A stretch of DNA of 64,000 bases from Coprinopsis marcescibilis (GCA_004369085.1 ML210170.1:117832-181831); one strand, 5' to 3'; positions 43,604-55,582 are shown, counted from the stretch's first letter. The notes: generated from the sequence alone by a model not told the origin. A program made the numbers and translations.

Positions 43604-45648
43604 ATGGTTCGACCGCACTGGGTATTCGCAATTTGGGGCGCGTTAGTTGGTGCTACCCTGGCATCTGATATTCAAGATGGTCCCAAGGGTCGCACATGCA
43701 GATTGAAGCCTTTGGGAGGAGGGAAAGATGATACCGACCAGGTAATGCCATATATTACTATGTGTGGTGGACTCGTCATTGATCTTCTTAGATTGACGCT
43801 GCCATTGCACGATGTGGAAAAGGAGGGACGACAATCTTTGCAGATGGTTCGTATATCGTTACGAGGTGAGAGCTTGCAGTAGCCGTCCTCGACGGGCCTC
43901 AGATGCTGACTCTTCCAAAGAAAGTTGCATTGGGAGCTGGATAACTCTCGAGTGGAGCTCAATGGTCTTCTCAGTGTAAGTCCTAACAGTTTCCTGTGGC
44001 TTTCCAATGTTCTGATCACCGGAAATCAGTTCGAGCCCAAGGTGGAATATTGGCTTGACGAGAAAAACACCTTCCGAGTTGTCTTTATCCAGGTTGGTAA
44101 CGTCCTCTTTAAGAAGACTGCGGAGCTCTGAACGTTTCCCAAAACTATGTAGAGCCAGGCGTCGTGGTTCGTTGTCAGCGGAAAGGACTTCGTCATCGAT
44201 GGAAACAAGAAGGGTGGTGTTCAAGGCAATGGGCAGGTAAGCTGAAACCTGAGCCTTGACTTTTTCACCCGCTTGACTCTAGGCCTCGTTCCGTTAGACT
44301 TGGTGGGAGTACTTTACCGTCGTTCCCCGGAAAGATGGAAATGGTCGCCCCATCGCATTTACTATTTGGAAGGCCAAGGATGCAGTTATCAAAGATTTCA
44401 AGATCATTTCCCCGCCTTTCTGGGCTAACGCGGTCGCCGAATCCAGCAACATCCTATACGATGGCATGTATATCAATGCCACCAACCTCAATCCAAAATA
44501 CGCGGGACAGAAGTATGTATACGATATTCTGCTCGATCCAGACATCATGCTCACTGCATTTTGCAGTGTCGTTTGGAACACAGATGGTGAAAATTCAACC
44601 TACTATGATTCAGAAAGTCTTTATTGATTGCGCACAGGCATTGATACCTACCGAAGCGATAGAATCACGATGCTTAATTGGGATGTAACCAGTGGCGACG
44701 ACTGCATTGCTGTGAAGGGCAATAGTTCCAGAATCGTGGCCCGTGATTTCGTATGCAGAGGAGGAACTGGTATCGCCTTTGGATCCATTGGCCAGTATGC
44801 GCATCTGGTGAGACTCTGGTTTTAAATCTTGCATGTATATGCTGACGTGGCTCCGAGACTGACTATGTCAGTGACGTTCTGGTTGAGAACGTCAAGGTGA
44901 ATATGACTGCTGAATCCTGAGTTGGAGCTTCTCAAAAGCTAACTTTGAGAAGGTTTTAAGGCTTCCATCTTGGCAACAGCCCAACTTGAACTACGGCGTA
45001 GGTCTCTTCATGTTTTATCGAGGACGTCGAATCCATTAATACGTTCCTTAGATTTATTTCAAAGCTTGGGACGGACCTGTCACTGGAACGCCTCCGACCG
45101 GTGGTGGCGGTGGTAGAGGTAATGGTCTCTTCGAGAAATAACCCAAATATTTGCTGAAAATGTTATAGGTCTTGTCAAGAACGCCGTTTTCCGCAATATC
45201 ATCTTTGACAGGGTAAGAACCGGGGTACAAATCTGGCAAAACTTTGGCAGCGAGTAAGCGTCTAGCCTTGTGACACCCGCCGAGACTGAACAAGGCTCGC
45301 ATGAACCACCAGTGGTGACGTCCCTGTGACAAGCAAAGTCAAGTTCAACGGGATTCTCTTTGACAATGTCCGAGGAACGACGAACTCGAGTAATAGTGAG
45401 TATCCAAATTTGCGTCACCCGTCCTTTTACACAGTCTCATAATGTCCACAGTCGTTCGTCTGGAATGTAGCTCCGCTGAACCATGCGAGAACCTGATATT
45501 TAGAAACTTCAATGTCAACGGACCTAACAAAACGGAATCCACCTATATATGCAATAACTCTAACAATATTCGCGGTCTCCCAGGTAGATACGGCTCCTTT
45601 GCGTCGCAAGCATGCTGGCTCACCACAGTTACAGCCCCCTGCAACTAG
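43604..45648 (+). CDS. glycoside hydrolase family 28 (exo-polygalacturonase-like)
   Basis: Secreted pectin-degrading enzyme. The start at 43604 opens a signal peptide (MVRPHWVFAIWGALVGATLA). The typical N-terminus RLKPLGGGKDDTDQ is spliced to IDAAIARCGKGGTTIFADGS. Later exons give the parallel beta-helix core: SWFVVSGKDFVIDGN, NTDG spliced to IDTYRSD, and SGDDCIAVKG. These supply the conserved Asp residues. GGTGIAFGSIGQY stands where many polygalacturonases have a GHG-type His, so the His is replaced by Thr. Further on are NLNYGVYFKAWDGP and ECSSAEPCENLIFRNFNV. The end LTTVTAPCN at 45648 is in frame. At least eight introns. The motif set fits the exo-acting or rhamnogalacturonan branch better than endo-polygalacturonases. 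Exact substrate not assignable. Confidence 0.88.
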
Positions 45649-45844
45649 GCGTGAAGGAACAGAACTTGCTGTAAAAGTTTAGGAAGTCTCAAGGCGCGGG
45701 CCAGTAAGGACTGAGAAATCGTAAGACAGATAAATAGCCAGTATCGAACAAGCTAAGGAAAAAGGGTATTTGATACTACAGCCACTTGGCGACAAAGTCA
45801 AACGTGCGAGACCGTCGGAGAGTAAGAGAAAAGTTCACAGCAAG

Positions 45845-47245
45845 TTACAAAGCGTCACCACTGGGACTAGCCTGCTCTTCAGTGATGGGTTTGTGTTCAA
45901 GAAGCCATCCAGGATGCCCCAAGATGAAGGCATAAGTGGCTAGGACAATCATTGCACCGTCCAAGACGTCTAATACAAACACAAGCCAGAGCTCCATTAG
46001 AGTTTCGTCCACAACTGGAGCGGTGAAACGACTTACCAAAATATAGCTGTGTCTGGATGAGACGTCCGCGCCATCCCTCCGCCAGCTCTATGGTGCGGAA
46101 AACCGCTCTAACAAAAAGGCAAAGGGTGTTAAAAAGTAGCGCGACCAGCATAGCCCTCATTTTCTCGGTCAGCTGCCCTCGCTGGAATTCGCGGTTTTGT
46201 GCGGAGGCTGCTATCCCAAGTGAGTTGATGGGCTTGTCGAAGGTGTACCGGACGAAGTACTCCACAGCCAATACCAAGTAGGCCACGATAACGACTAATA
46301 AACATGTCAGAAATAAGGAGAAACTTGCAAGGCTAACCATCATTGAGCCTTGGACGTACATAACTGGAAAGCAATTCCGCCGAGCATAATGTTTCCACCC
46401 TGGACAAAAATATTAGAAATGAATCGCCCCGCTAGAAATTTGAGCCCACTCTGTTCGCTCCGGCGAGGTCGGTTGCCTTAGCCGCAACCGCACCTCCTCC
46501 TCCCTGAACAGCAAGCGATACCACATCCTGTGCATTGCAACGTTAGACAACTGGACTACCAAAGATACCCAAGACACAATGAAACACACGCAGAAGACAA
46601 AAATGGTTGTATCTAATGGTATAAGGCTCGCCAGTCAGTAAACATTCAATTGGAATACAAATACGAATCTTCTTACACATCAGAGGTTGCAAACGACTAT
46701 AGCTGGTTCCAAGGACCCGAATAATCCTTCCGAATATGATAAAATTTGCGGCAAGGAGCGGGGTGGGTCCGTTGATGAGCATAATGATCCTGTTTAGTGC
46801 ATTACACATCGTTCTAGCACGTCGAGCTGTACTTATAGCACTTACTGCAGTTGGAACGCTGGCACTGAAGTTGGGGTATGATGGGACCACAACCTACCGC
46901 TCCACCCAACTGTCTCCAGCGCACCACCCAAAACGACAGTTGGGAACCAGAACCACATGCGCTTCTTTATGGCTGTTCCACTATGTATGACTAATATTAT
47001 ACGTCGCGAAACGCTTCCTGATTAGCACGGTTAAAAGGATGAGCATTGCAATGGGACTCACGCGTTGCCAGACCGAACAAAACGATGAACGCCAGTGCAG
47101 ATGTCTTGCTTGGTATATAGCCATATATGTTCTAAGGCAAGGTTCAGTAACTTTTTCGATAATTTGACAAAGCAGAGGAAGGGCCTACGCTTGGGGTCGC
47201 TTGCGTGGAGATGTCGAACGAGGGATTGGGGTTTGAGGATGACAT
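45845..47245 (-). CDS. RTA1-like seven-helix membrane protein
   Basis: Fungal RTA1 family (lipid-translocating exporter-like, linked to sterol and drug resistance). Exon 1 (47189-47245) gives MSSSNPNPSFDISTQATPS. Exon 2 (47062-47131) begins NIYGYIPSKTSALAFIVLFG, the family's typical first helix. Further exons supply MLINGPTPLLAANFIIFGRI with IRVLGTSYSRLQP, then DVVSLAVQGGGGAVAAKATD and GGNIMLGGIAFQ. They continue with AYLVLAVEYFVRYTFDK and the signature VRAVFRTIELAEGWRGRLIQ. The last exon has VLDVLDGAMIVLATYAFILGHP, ending at 45845. All segments are present in order, so it is probably functional. It converges on the GH28 gene about 200 bp away. Confidence 0.85.
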
Positions 47246-48103
47246 CTTGGCCGGCTACAAGGCTAGACTTGGATGCGGATGTAGCTTTACACTGCTCTAA
47301 TGGCTCTATATGAGGACTCCCGAGCGTGTATAATCATCACCGTAGGCGCAGTATCTGACGTTTAAATGAACGCCAGGTTAGACGCCGACATCAGCTGCGG
47401 AGTTAGCCTAGCCCTATCCCTTAGGTCCTTAAATCTAACGCGGGCTTAAGGTTTGATATTGTAGTCTTGGTGTTGCACCACGACGCCTTGTCTTTGAGGG
47501 CTTCCTGGGCCGGAGAGATACATGATGATGGTATTAGATGTGAACGCAGCCACAGAATAAATTTTCCATTGGTAGCGCCCGTTTACTTGGAATTAGACGA
47601 GAACAAACACTGCGGTGACCGCAGGCGAGTTGTGTATGTAAATTGCTGCGAAGAAGACGGCACTTTCAATTAGAAGACCGTATCTATAATTGCGTTTGAG
47701 AAGGAAAGTTACTGTCGTACCAGCGTCAATTCGAAGACCCAATACGCGATGGTGAAAGCAGCGACGGTGTGCATGTATCGACTCTTGTACGCTGTTCCGT
47801 TACATCCAATCGTCTCAATTTGGGCTGTAAAACAGGCAGTAGAGTATCCAATATGTCACCTACGTCGTACGAGACAGTATGCACCTACGTTTATTCATGC
47901 CGAGAATTTACCACATCTCAAAACTGCGGTCAGAATCCTCTACTGCGCCTATTAAAGTACTCACGGCTGGCTACAGCTAGAGGTGGAAGCCTTGATGTTG
48001 CACGGAAATTAAATATGGTACGTTTCACGCGTCTGAGAATTGTATGGAGGCATGCGCAGCTTCAAGTTGGAAAATAATAGTCTGATTTGTTGAGAGAATA
48101 CTA
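47246..48103. other. intergenic
   Basis: Upstream of the RTA1-like gene. Several short frames without recognisable domains. No RNA gene seen. Confidence 0.4.
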
Positions 48104-48391
48104 ATGCCCAACATCGGTTCCGAAAGCTTCGGTGTCTCTCTAACAGCTCAAATAAGCCTCGACACTGTTCTTGGTACTGTAGATCGATACACAGGGCCAG
48201 ATACACCACCACATTTAACCGAGCTTCCCAACCTCTGCAATATTACTTTGCGTGCGACCGCGGCTTCTCTCCAGCTTGTTCAGAGCTTACGGTGCGCGGC
48301 TCCCAATGTCGAGAATACCAAGATCAAAAGTGGAGACCACTCCCTCAAACACAGTATGCTTCTTCCGCGTCTCTTGGCCCTTCCCGGGTAG
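48104..48391 (+). pseudogene. fragment of an LRR-like gene shared with the duplicated block
   Basis: Reads MPNIGSESFGVSLTAQISLD, then TPPHLTELPNLCNITLRATA and LVQSLRCAAPNVENTKI, a leucine-rich pattern like those of the F-box proteins here. The first 25 residues recur at the edge of block copies 1 (about 16760-16840), 2 (about 50085-50150) and 4 (minus strand, about 62510-62560). No start region or F-box is present, so it is a gene fragment. Confidence 0.5.
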
Positions 48392-48546
48392 TCGTCCTCA
48401 AAAGGACTAGCCTTGCTAGAGGCTCACATCAAGGAGTCGCTCATTGCAGTCCAACTGACCGGGGTAAAGTGTGGAAAAAGGTATTTTGGAAAGATATACA
48501 TCTATTGTACATGTTATGGAGCGACGAGCGTGGCGAATACATTGTC

Positions 48547-49734
48547 TCATTTATAATAAACGATGAGTTTGTCTCCTACAGATTGCAAGTGGTGCTTGGA
48601 ATCAGGAGCCCATGGTATCATACCCCATGTGACAGACACCTCAATGGATCTCAAGCACCTCCTTGAAGAACTTGAAGAACTAGGACCGTTCCCTACTGCT
48701 CCAAGGATCTCCAGAGCTGCCTTAGCCGCACATTCGCTTAGATTATTTGTGCTGAAGGAGACATACACGGCCTCGAGTTGAAGTTGGCTCAGGTCAAGTT
48801 TCTCGAAGCCCCGATGATCGAAGGCGCCAGAGATGAACATCATGCTAAACATGGTCAAGGTGGGTGCTAGGACGTCCAGAGCAGCTTGAAGACGCGGGAA
48901 GCCTCTCGAACTGCTTGATGAATAGGCGAAAGTGCGGATATTTCTGTGGGCGAGAAACGATGGGGAGGTAAGGTAGTGGAAAGTAGCCCCTGGTGTCCCG
49001 TCAGAGAGTTCCAGTTCCACCGAGCTTTTTTTCTCGACGTTGTCTTCATGTGCCTCGGCGTCGGCAGAGTCCCTTGAAAGCAACCCTGAGATGGCTACTC
49101 CAATCATGGATAGTTTGACTTCTTTGGTAGGCAAGGCCTTGATAAGATTGGCAGGGAGAGCATTTATGCCACTAATCGTTTTCTTTTGAATAGTAGGATT
49201 GAGGAGCACTGTCTTCAGAGCTTCCTGTAGCTCGGGCTTTAAATGTGTCCAGGCAATCTCCTCAGCCCACCAACTGGAATCGGGCCGGTATTCCAGTTCG
49301 AATTGGATCAGCCCTTTGGCAGAGGTGAAAATCAACAGGAGAATCTTCGTCTCCGTCGTGTATGGGGTAGTCTGGCGCAGATGTTCTATGTACTGCAGCT
49401 GCAAATCGGTATAACCAAATAGCCCCCTCTCAAGGCGCATAGTGAGAGAGTACCGGTATAACACCTCATCCTTGCCCCGGCGTAGAGCTAGGTGTTTGAT
49501 GAGGCGAGCAAGCTCGGGCTTTTCAGCAAGGGTGAATGCTAGCTTATGCGCAAGTATATCCCCCTTCACGTTGGAGAGGTCGATCTTGATGCTTTTATAC
49601 AGGAAAGTGTTGGCGAGTTTGTTGAACTGGGACATCAGGCTCAGAGAGTGAATAGCAGCGTCATCGGGATCCAGATTCTGTACAATCAGCGTGTAAAGCG
49701 CGTTGGGAAGCTGGAAAGATTGAGTGGCGCCCAT
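48547..49734 (-). CDS. F-box-like protein, family F2 (intact copy)
   Basis: Intronless, 395 residues from the ATG at 49734 (MGATQSFQLPNALYTLIVQN). The upstream in-frame extension to 49866 runs through the TATA box and is not used. The N-terminal 60 residues look like a degenerate F-box (LPNALYTLIVQNL ... LSLMSQFNKLANTFLYKSIKIDL). LARLIKHLALRRGKDE, HLRQTTPYTTETKILLLIF and a Leu-rich body follow. Later come SPSFLAHRNIRTFAYSSSS and a Ser-rich tail before SIEVSVTWGMIPW. I recognise the family as common in Agaricomycetes but know no function. Fragments at 6500-7024 and 14036-14516 are degenerate paralogues. Confidence 0.75.
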   Translation of the reverse strand: MGATQSFQLPNALYTLIVQNLDPDDAAIHSLSLMSQFNKLANTFLYKSIKIDLSNVKGDILAHKLAFTLAEKPELARLIKHLALRRGKDEVLYRYSLTMRLERGLFGYTDLQLQYIEHLRQTTPYTTETKILLLIFTSAKGLIQFELEYRPDSSWWAEEIAWTHLKPELQEALKTVLLNPTIQKKTISGINALPANLIKALPTKEVKLSMIGVAISGLLSRDSADAEAHEDNVEKKSSVELELSDGTPGATFHYLTSPSFLAHRNIRTFAYSSSSSRGFPRLQAALDVLAPTLTMFSMMFISGAFDHRGFEKLDLSQLQLEAVYVSFSTNNLSECAAKAALEILGAVGNGPSSSSSSRRCLRSIEVSVTWGMIPWAPDSKHHLQSVGDKLIVYYK

Positions 49735-49814
49735 TGTGGTGAAGCGGAGTGGTGATCTAGCGTGGTGGGCAATTGGAGGGAAATTTCTGAAGCTCGATCT
49801 CAGAAAGCGACTGG

Positions 49815-49827
49815 TATTTATACCAGA
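49815..49827 (-). promoter_or_regulatory. TATA box of the F2 gene
   Basis: GGTATAAATACC on the minus strand, about 85 bp before the ATG. The same box and flanks recur at 6681, 14590 and 62898, next to F2 fragments or alone. Confidence 0.65.
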
Positions 49828-49884
49828 GCTGGTTCCTTTGTTGATGGATACAAAGCAAACATGCAATCAAATACTTTGGCCTGA

Positions 49885-50035
49885 GGCTGATGCTGAGCGC
49901 TTACTCCCAACGCCACGTGTTCTGGGCACCGGAAACAGCACCGGCGCCCATGGGGATAAATGGCACCATCGTTTCCAGTCGCGGCACACCATTAACACTG
50001 CTTTCGGACATACCATACACCTTGGAACCGACAGC
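49885..50035 (+). repeat. direct repeat flanking block copy 2, left
   Basis: F2 upstream region (CCTGAGGCTGATGCTGAGCG ... GGCGCCCATGGGGATAAATG). It recurs in the same orientation at 52672-52850, so copy 2 lies between two direct repeats of about 150-180 bp. Confidence 0.6.
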
Positions 50036-50079
50036 TTGCTGAAACGTCGGTACCCCCAAAAAGGAAGGAGAGCGACGCC

Positions 50080-52650
50080 GAAGCTTTCGGAACGTGTTGG
50101 GTCCTTGAAGATTTCGATTTCTTATGCTAGCAGGATTACTCAGTTTCCCAGCTCAAATATGTAAGCCCTCGACGCTGTTCTTGGCATCGTACAAACGGCT
50201 TATGATATTTCACCTCCTTTCTAGCGTCAAGCTGATATGGCTCATGCGTAACTTTCAGCCAGGCTCCAAGTTCGACGTTATATCACAATCTGGGTCACTC
50301 GATTTAAAGCCCTGACTTTCCACATTGAGACTGTGACCGATGCTCGGACTAGCGGAGAAAGCGAGGCATCGATAGCGATAAGTGGCGAGATAAATAGCTA
50401 ACAATACAGCAGATAATACAAAGTGCCTAATCTAAAACCAAAAAGGCGAACAATGGGGGACGAAGGGCAGCGGCTGCTTGGGGTAAGGATGGTTGATACA
50501 AAGCATGCGAGAGAAAGAGGAATAACGATAGAGGATGCTATGTAGTCTACAGAGCAGTCAGAAGGAAGGTCGAAGGAGAGTGTGAGAGGGCCTGTGAATG
50601 GCGCTGATGTCAGATGAGATTGAATGGTTGAACTTGGAGAGTTGCGTTTGTGATGGAGCCCGACATGATTGACGATGAGGAGTTCATCCACAGCTGCGAC
50701 CGGCCAGTGGGTATGGGCGAAATGATGATTCCACAGCCATTTACATGCAGGAGAAGCGGGGGTAGCACTGGGGGTCAGCAGCAGCAGCCGGTTCGCGTGC
50801 GACCACTGGCTCTGGGATAGGTGCAGCTACTGCCACAGATGCGAACACTAGAAATACCAGTTAGAAGCTGTATCTTTCGAATCATCGAAAGGTTGAACTC
50901 ACAAGCAGCAACGACAACGGTGGAGATGGCACGGATGGAGAAGTTCATGGTGATTTTTAGGAAGTGTTGAACAACGAGTGTGTTTGGGATTGGTAGGATA
51001 AGAGGGAGACTGTGGTAGAACAGTGAGGTATTGGAGTAGTGGATGAGGGGACTTGGAGCGAATCCGAGATACTTTCCAACATACCAAACCACCGCTCTAT
51101 TTAACCTACCCTCCAGGTGTCCCATCAAACGGTTAACGCACACTTCCATCTTACCAAATTGGTATGTTCCTTAGTCCTTCGGCCCTACGATGGTATTACC
51201 GTAAGCCTTGAAGTGCTTCTTCCAATGGGCTTTTTATACGATAAGATTGCCGCCGATGGGAGGCGATTCTTGAACCATAACCTGGTGCTGTCCTAGAGAA
51301 GGTTGAACTGTGAAGAATATCCGAGTCATTGCTGAGCGAAATTCGCTCGAGAAGACCTCTCACTGCTTGCTTTCTTTCGCTTTCTCAAGACTGTGTACGA
51401 GAGAGGTGTTAGGTAGTGTAGTACGACCAAGGGTGTCCCCCATCTTTCGGTATGCGGCCAAATAGATCTGTGCCAAGGAACTATCGCGCAAAATTGGACA
51501 TTTTGGTGAACCTGGGTGACAACTTGGATGTTGGTATAATGACGAGATCGAGTGAGAAGTCAATACAAATGATACGAAGGGGCAGAACTGTACAGTAAGT
51601 TACACAAAGCCGGAGAGTCCACCGATGGCTTCCTTGCAGCATCTGGTCCGATAGAACACTAGCGTCAAGAGTACGCAGAATAAACGAATAGTTGAACTAA
51701 GGAAATCTGTAGGTACATGCGCTCATTCGCACTGCCTTGGCGTACACGTTGATTACACGATTTGAAGGGGCAGGTGGTAACTCTGACTACTATATTAAGA
51801 AGTCCTCTTGTTGTGACTTAGCACACCTGGACTCGACGCTCACGACGGATTCCTTTCCCAGACCACGCTGACGGTTCGCGAAGGGCCGGGCTGCTCTGAT
51901 GAGAGCTGTAGATGACTGAGTAATGATGTAAGTATTAGAGTCGACATGAAAGTTATGTATTCGATCGTCCATTTTCTTATCTTGGGCTCAGGGGGTGTGT
52001 GTACAGGGATAATGATAATGGGCGGCGGCGTCTTCACAAAGTCAGGGCCAACATAGGCAGTCCCTATGATTTGCGCGAGATCCAACATACACCATGGCAT
52101 ACTACGTAAATGACTACGCCGCCGTTGGGTCTAACAGACGTATCACCCCAAAATGGAGCGTCCTTTTATGTACCGACCAGAGAGTAATCATGAAGACTGG
52201 GATGCACTTCACACTGTACTTACCGATCTTGCGGAGTCAATTTGGATGATGAACCAAAGGAATGACCTCCGCCGGAAGTCATCGATCAACCTTGATGACA
52301 TTCGGCCCATAACGACTACACAAACGCTCTACTAAATTGGGACGGAGCTGAAGGCACCGTCCAGGACCACTGCCAGCCGCGCCCCACAGTCCGTGCAAAC
52401 ATACATCGGCGGATGTGGGCACAGTAGGTTTCAACCACTAAGCACTTTGTTTGGTCTATGGAAATAGAGGAGTCATGCTGTGGCGCCAAGTCCACTCGTT
52501 GAACAAGGGCATGTTCGAATTGAGTACACGTTCCCGCCACACGGAGAAGATTTCAACAAGTCCTGAGGTCTACGAGACACCCATTTTAGCCTTGAGGCTC
52601 CTTGAATTTAGCGTATCCGAAGACCGAGAGTACAACATCAACGGGTGCCT
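50080..52650. repeat. duplicated block, copy 2
   Basis: Same orientation and order as copy 1: LRR-like fragment, peptide gene (-), its promoter, non-coding part and the MAYYVNDY frame (shifted here). Ends at the ACATCAACGGG...CCTGTTGT segment next to the right direct repeat. Confidence 0.8.
50741..50948 (-). CDS. small secreted two-cysteine peptide precursor, copy 2
   Basis: Exons 50903-50948 and 50741-50847, intron 55 nt, 50 residues. The signal peptide differs from copy 1 at two positions (Ala20 to Val, Gly22 to Val). The spacer PIPEPVVAREPAAAA is identical. The core is DPQCYPRFSCM, with Phe in place of Thr and Met as last residue. Promoter and leader are closely similar to copy 1. It lies divergent from nothing and about 1 kb upstream of the F2 gene on the same strand. 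Confidence 0.7.
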
Positions 52651-52671
52651 GTTGTAATCTCTCAAAGCAAA

Positions 52672-52850
52672 CCTGGCCTGAGGCTGCTGCTGAGCGCCTA
52701 GTGATGGCAAAAGCCAAGCCGCATGCACTAGAAACAGCACGGGCGCCCATGGGAACAAGTAGCACCATCGTCTCCAGTCGTGGCCCTCCATTAACACTTC
52801 TTTTGGACATACCATTGGTTACCATAACGAGGTCAGTCAAGGGAATAATC
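52672..52850 (+). repeat. direct repeat flanking block copy 2, right
   Basis: F2 upstream region again (CCTGAGGCTGCTGCTGAGCG ... GGCGCCCATGGGAACAAGTA), same orientation as at 49885-50035. It ends near the GTTACCATAACGAGGTCAGT segment, also found at 16400 and, inverted, at 62690. Confidence 0.6.
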
Positions 52851-53451
52851 CGCAATCCGATTATTACCAATTCTCAAACCATCGTAATCGTAGGTGCGAA
52901 TTCAACGGTATGCTCATACATGGTGTCTAAAAATGCTGTAATGGTGTCAAAATACAACTGGCGCAGCTCCTTTACTTCTAAATCCTCGTCAGTCCGCCTC
53001 GTCTGACTCGGATGTGCGCCGTTCGGAAGCTTGGTGAAAGACGGAAATTGAGAGCACAGCTTTTTTGAGAAGGAGAAGGGAGGGAGGTCCAAGAAGATAC
53101 CTACATCAGCCCATTTCTTCTGCTGGTTTATCACTAGAACAACTATACAGTGAGGGCTGTATGAGGCGAGTGACTGGTAGTCTGCCACGGAGACACCTTT
53201 CGCACTGGCTCTTGAGTTCGGGGATCGTGATTCGTCGGCCCATCGCCGATCTCCTAATACTACGCAATCTAATCTAATCTGACATGTGAGTCGCGGAATA
53301 TTTTATTATTCTCCTCCATATACGCCCCTGGGCCATGAAATGAATGACATAGTGACGACTTCAATGCCACATGCTAGATTAATCGCTTTGCCTGCGAGAC
53401 TCACTGGCTGGCCATGTTGTAGAACACTTTCCAAATAAACGTAAATGATGC
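52851..53451. other. intergenic, possible gene scrap
   Basis: A minus-strand stretch (about 52900-53010) reads LEVKELRQLYFDTITAFLDT and could be a remnant of a coding exon. It has no start, splice partner or known domain, so I do not call a gene. No other feature seen. Confidence 0.3.
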
Positions 53452-55113
53452 ATGTTGATCCCCCTGAGTTTTAATCAATCTGAACTTCTTCCTGACCTCC
53501 ACACCAAATCTTGCCACGCGCTGACCATGGATGATTTCTTGAGACCTACGGTTCCTTCAATCGACCAAGATTTGACACCATACCTATTCAATAACGATCA
53601 TGTTCCCGACGTCTTGGAAAGATTGGCCTTGCAACGACTCAGGGAGGCGGACGATACAATGCGCGCTATCGATGGCGAAACAGGCGGTCTCCCAGGGACC
53701 TCTCCAGAGGTAACAGAGCTGGGAAGGCAGGTCATCAAAGTCAAAAACGGATATCATCGCATCCTTGCTCCCGTTCGCAAGCTCCCATTTGAACTCATTG
53801 CGGAGATTTTGAAAGCTAGTTTTCGAACAGGTGACATGGACGGCCCTGAGAGGCTTGCGTTGATGAAGCTACGGGCTATCTGCAGGATGTGGAGGCAAGT
53901 CATCTTGATGACGCCGTGGTTTTGGCGAGCCTTGGTTCTGGACTTTGGACCCAACTTCGACCGTCCGCTACCCACGTCAGCAACGACCATCTCCGACTGG
54001 TTTCAACGTGCTGGAAAGGACGCGCCACTGAAACTTATCGTAGATCACAGCACTTCAGCAATGAGCATGCGCACTCTGCTGTTCCACGACCTCGCACTGC
54101 TTGTCGCAGAGAACCGACGGTGGATCACACTAAAGCTTCCACTGAAACCATTCGACAGTCGATACATACAAACTCTTCAAAAGGTTGTATCCAACCCTTC
54201 GCTTCCGTGGCAGTATCTCACCACCCTCCGTATCCCAATCTTCCTGGGTGGCTTGGCTCAAAGATGGCCATTCGACGATCCTAAAGCGCCGAGCTTCGAG
54301 ACCTGTCTGCCAAGGCTTCAGACCCTCGAACTGGATCTGCGCGTCGCATCCATATTCCAGACCATCCCAACTCCGCAGCTTTTCCACCCAACTACCACCA
54401 AGCTCGTTTTGAGTCTGACGTGTGACCTGGGTGGCTTTTTAGCTGAAGTTTTAAAACAACTCCCAGAACTGACCTCCCTCGACCTCATCATCAACCCCGA
54501 TAAGCTCACGAAGCCATTGCTGGTGCCACACGGGCTTGAAATACACCTGAAAAGGCTTCGACATTTGCGACTATGGGGTACGCAGGCCACGTTCGATGCA
54601 GCTCATGTGTTACGCCTCCCAGCGCTCCAGCTCCTGTCCATATCGTCCCCGACCCCGCCCAAAAAGGACTTTTGGCAAGAGCTTAGTAGTGTATGGAACG
54701 TGATGCTGCTCGCCCACCTCTCACAGTCGTTGCAGGCGATCGATATCTCTGCACTCTTGCTGGAGCGGAACTCGTTAACGGACTTGCTCTGGAGCACGTT
54801 GTCCGACATGAAAATCATCCGCATCGACTCGTTCACCTCGACGCTGACATCGCGTCTTTACGATCAGCACCCCATACTTCAAGTGGGCTTACCGTCCAAC
54901 ATAACGACTGTATACACGAAAAGGCTTACTCAGGCCGACATCGATTCCTTCAAAAAAATCAAGCATTTAAGGGCTAGGTCGGGCCCCATGACGGTTATCT
55001 ATGAGAGTGTTAGTGACGAAGCCCGCGATTTTCTGGCGGGGACGGGAGGGAACAGTTCCGGGTTGGTCATGAGACCTGGTCGTTGGGACTTTGAGGAAGT
55101 AGTGTTCTGCTAG
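53452..55113 (+). CDS. F-box protein, family F3-related
   Basis: Intronless, 553 residues from the first ATG. A second ATG at 53527 (MDDFLRPTVPSIDQD) has better context and may be the true start. LTPYLFNNDHVPDVLERLAL matches the LSNNDPPPDDL segment of the tandem pair at 30.5-34.1 kb. Next come a helical region and the F-box (VRKLPFELIAEILKASF ... LMKLRAICRMWRQVILMTPWFWRAL), then SDWFQRAGKDAPLKLIVD. Leucine-rich repeats follow (LPRLQTLELDL, LPELTSLDLIIN, LKRLRHLRLWG, LPALQLLSIS). The C-terminus lacks the YHPCFDP motif of the tandem pair, so it is a distant relative. Likely SCF adaptor, target unknown. Confidence 0.8.
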   Translation: MLIPLSFNQSELLPDLHTKSCHALTMDDFLRPTVPSIDQDLTPYLFNNDHVPDVLERLALQRLREADDTMRAIDGETGGLPGTSPEVTELGRQVIKVKNGYHRILAPVRKLPFELIAEILKASFRTGDMDGPERLALMKLRAICRMWRQVILMTPWFWRALVLDFGPNFDRPLPTSATTISDWFQRAGKDAPLKLIVDHSTSAMSMRTLLFHDLALLVAENRRWITLKLPLKPFDSRYIQTLQKVVSNPSLPWQYLTTLRIPIFLGGLAQRWPFDDPKAPSFETCLPRLQTLELDLRVASIFQTIPTPQLFHPTTTKLVLSLTCDLGGFLAEVLKQLPELTSLDLIINPDKLTKPLLVPHGLEIHLKRLRHLRLWGTQATFDAAHVLRLPALQLLSISSPTPPKKDFWQELSSVWNVMLLAHLSQSLQAIDISALLLERNSLTDLLWSTLSDMKIIRIDSFTSTLTSRLYDQHPILQVGLPSNITTVYTKRLTQADIDSFKKIKHLRARSGPMTVIYESVSDEARDFLAGTGGNSSGLVMRPGRWDFEEVVFC

Positions 55114-55582
55114 GCTCTAGCTGTCATGTCACGCGAAAGTAGTTAACTCGTCGTCACTTTATACTAGGTATAAACGAGTTCAGTTACTAGTACTAATAAC
55201 GAAGGCCCTCGTTGCGGGGGGTTGCGAGGAAGGGATAATAATGTTTGTCTAGCGTGGCGGGCAAGGGTTCACACCTGTTCACACTTCCAGTGGCCACATA
55301 AGCGGCATAACCACACGCAGAAACGAAACAAACGCCAGGAAATCGCTGTGCAAGAAACCGAAGGGTAATACATCCCAATTCAGATTTACTATCCCACGCA
55401 CGGATGCCCGTCGTCCATGTAGGTCGTGGCTGTGCTTTGCAAGTCTGAGGTACCTCGGCCTCCTCGTACCTAACCAAAATACAGAATCCCGAAGCTAGCA
55501 CATAAGCAAAGCAGAAGTGAGAACCATTAGGATATAATATACCACGCGCAAACTATCCAAAACACATACACCGAAAGCACTA
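55114..55582. other. intergenic, convergent 3' ends
   Basis: Lies between the stops of the F-box gene (+) and the GDPase (-). No coding signal seen. Confidence 0.45.
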
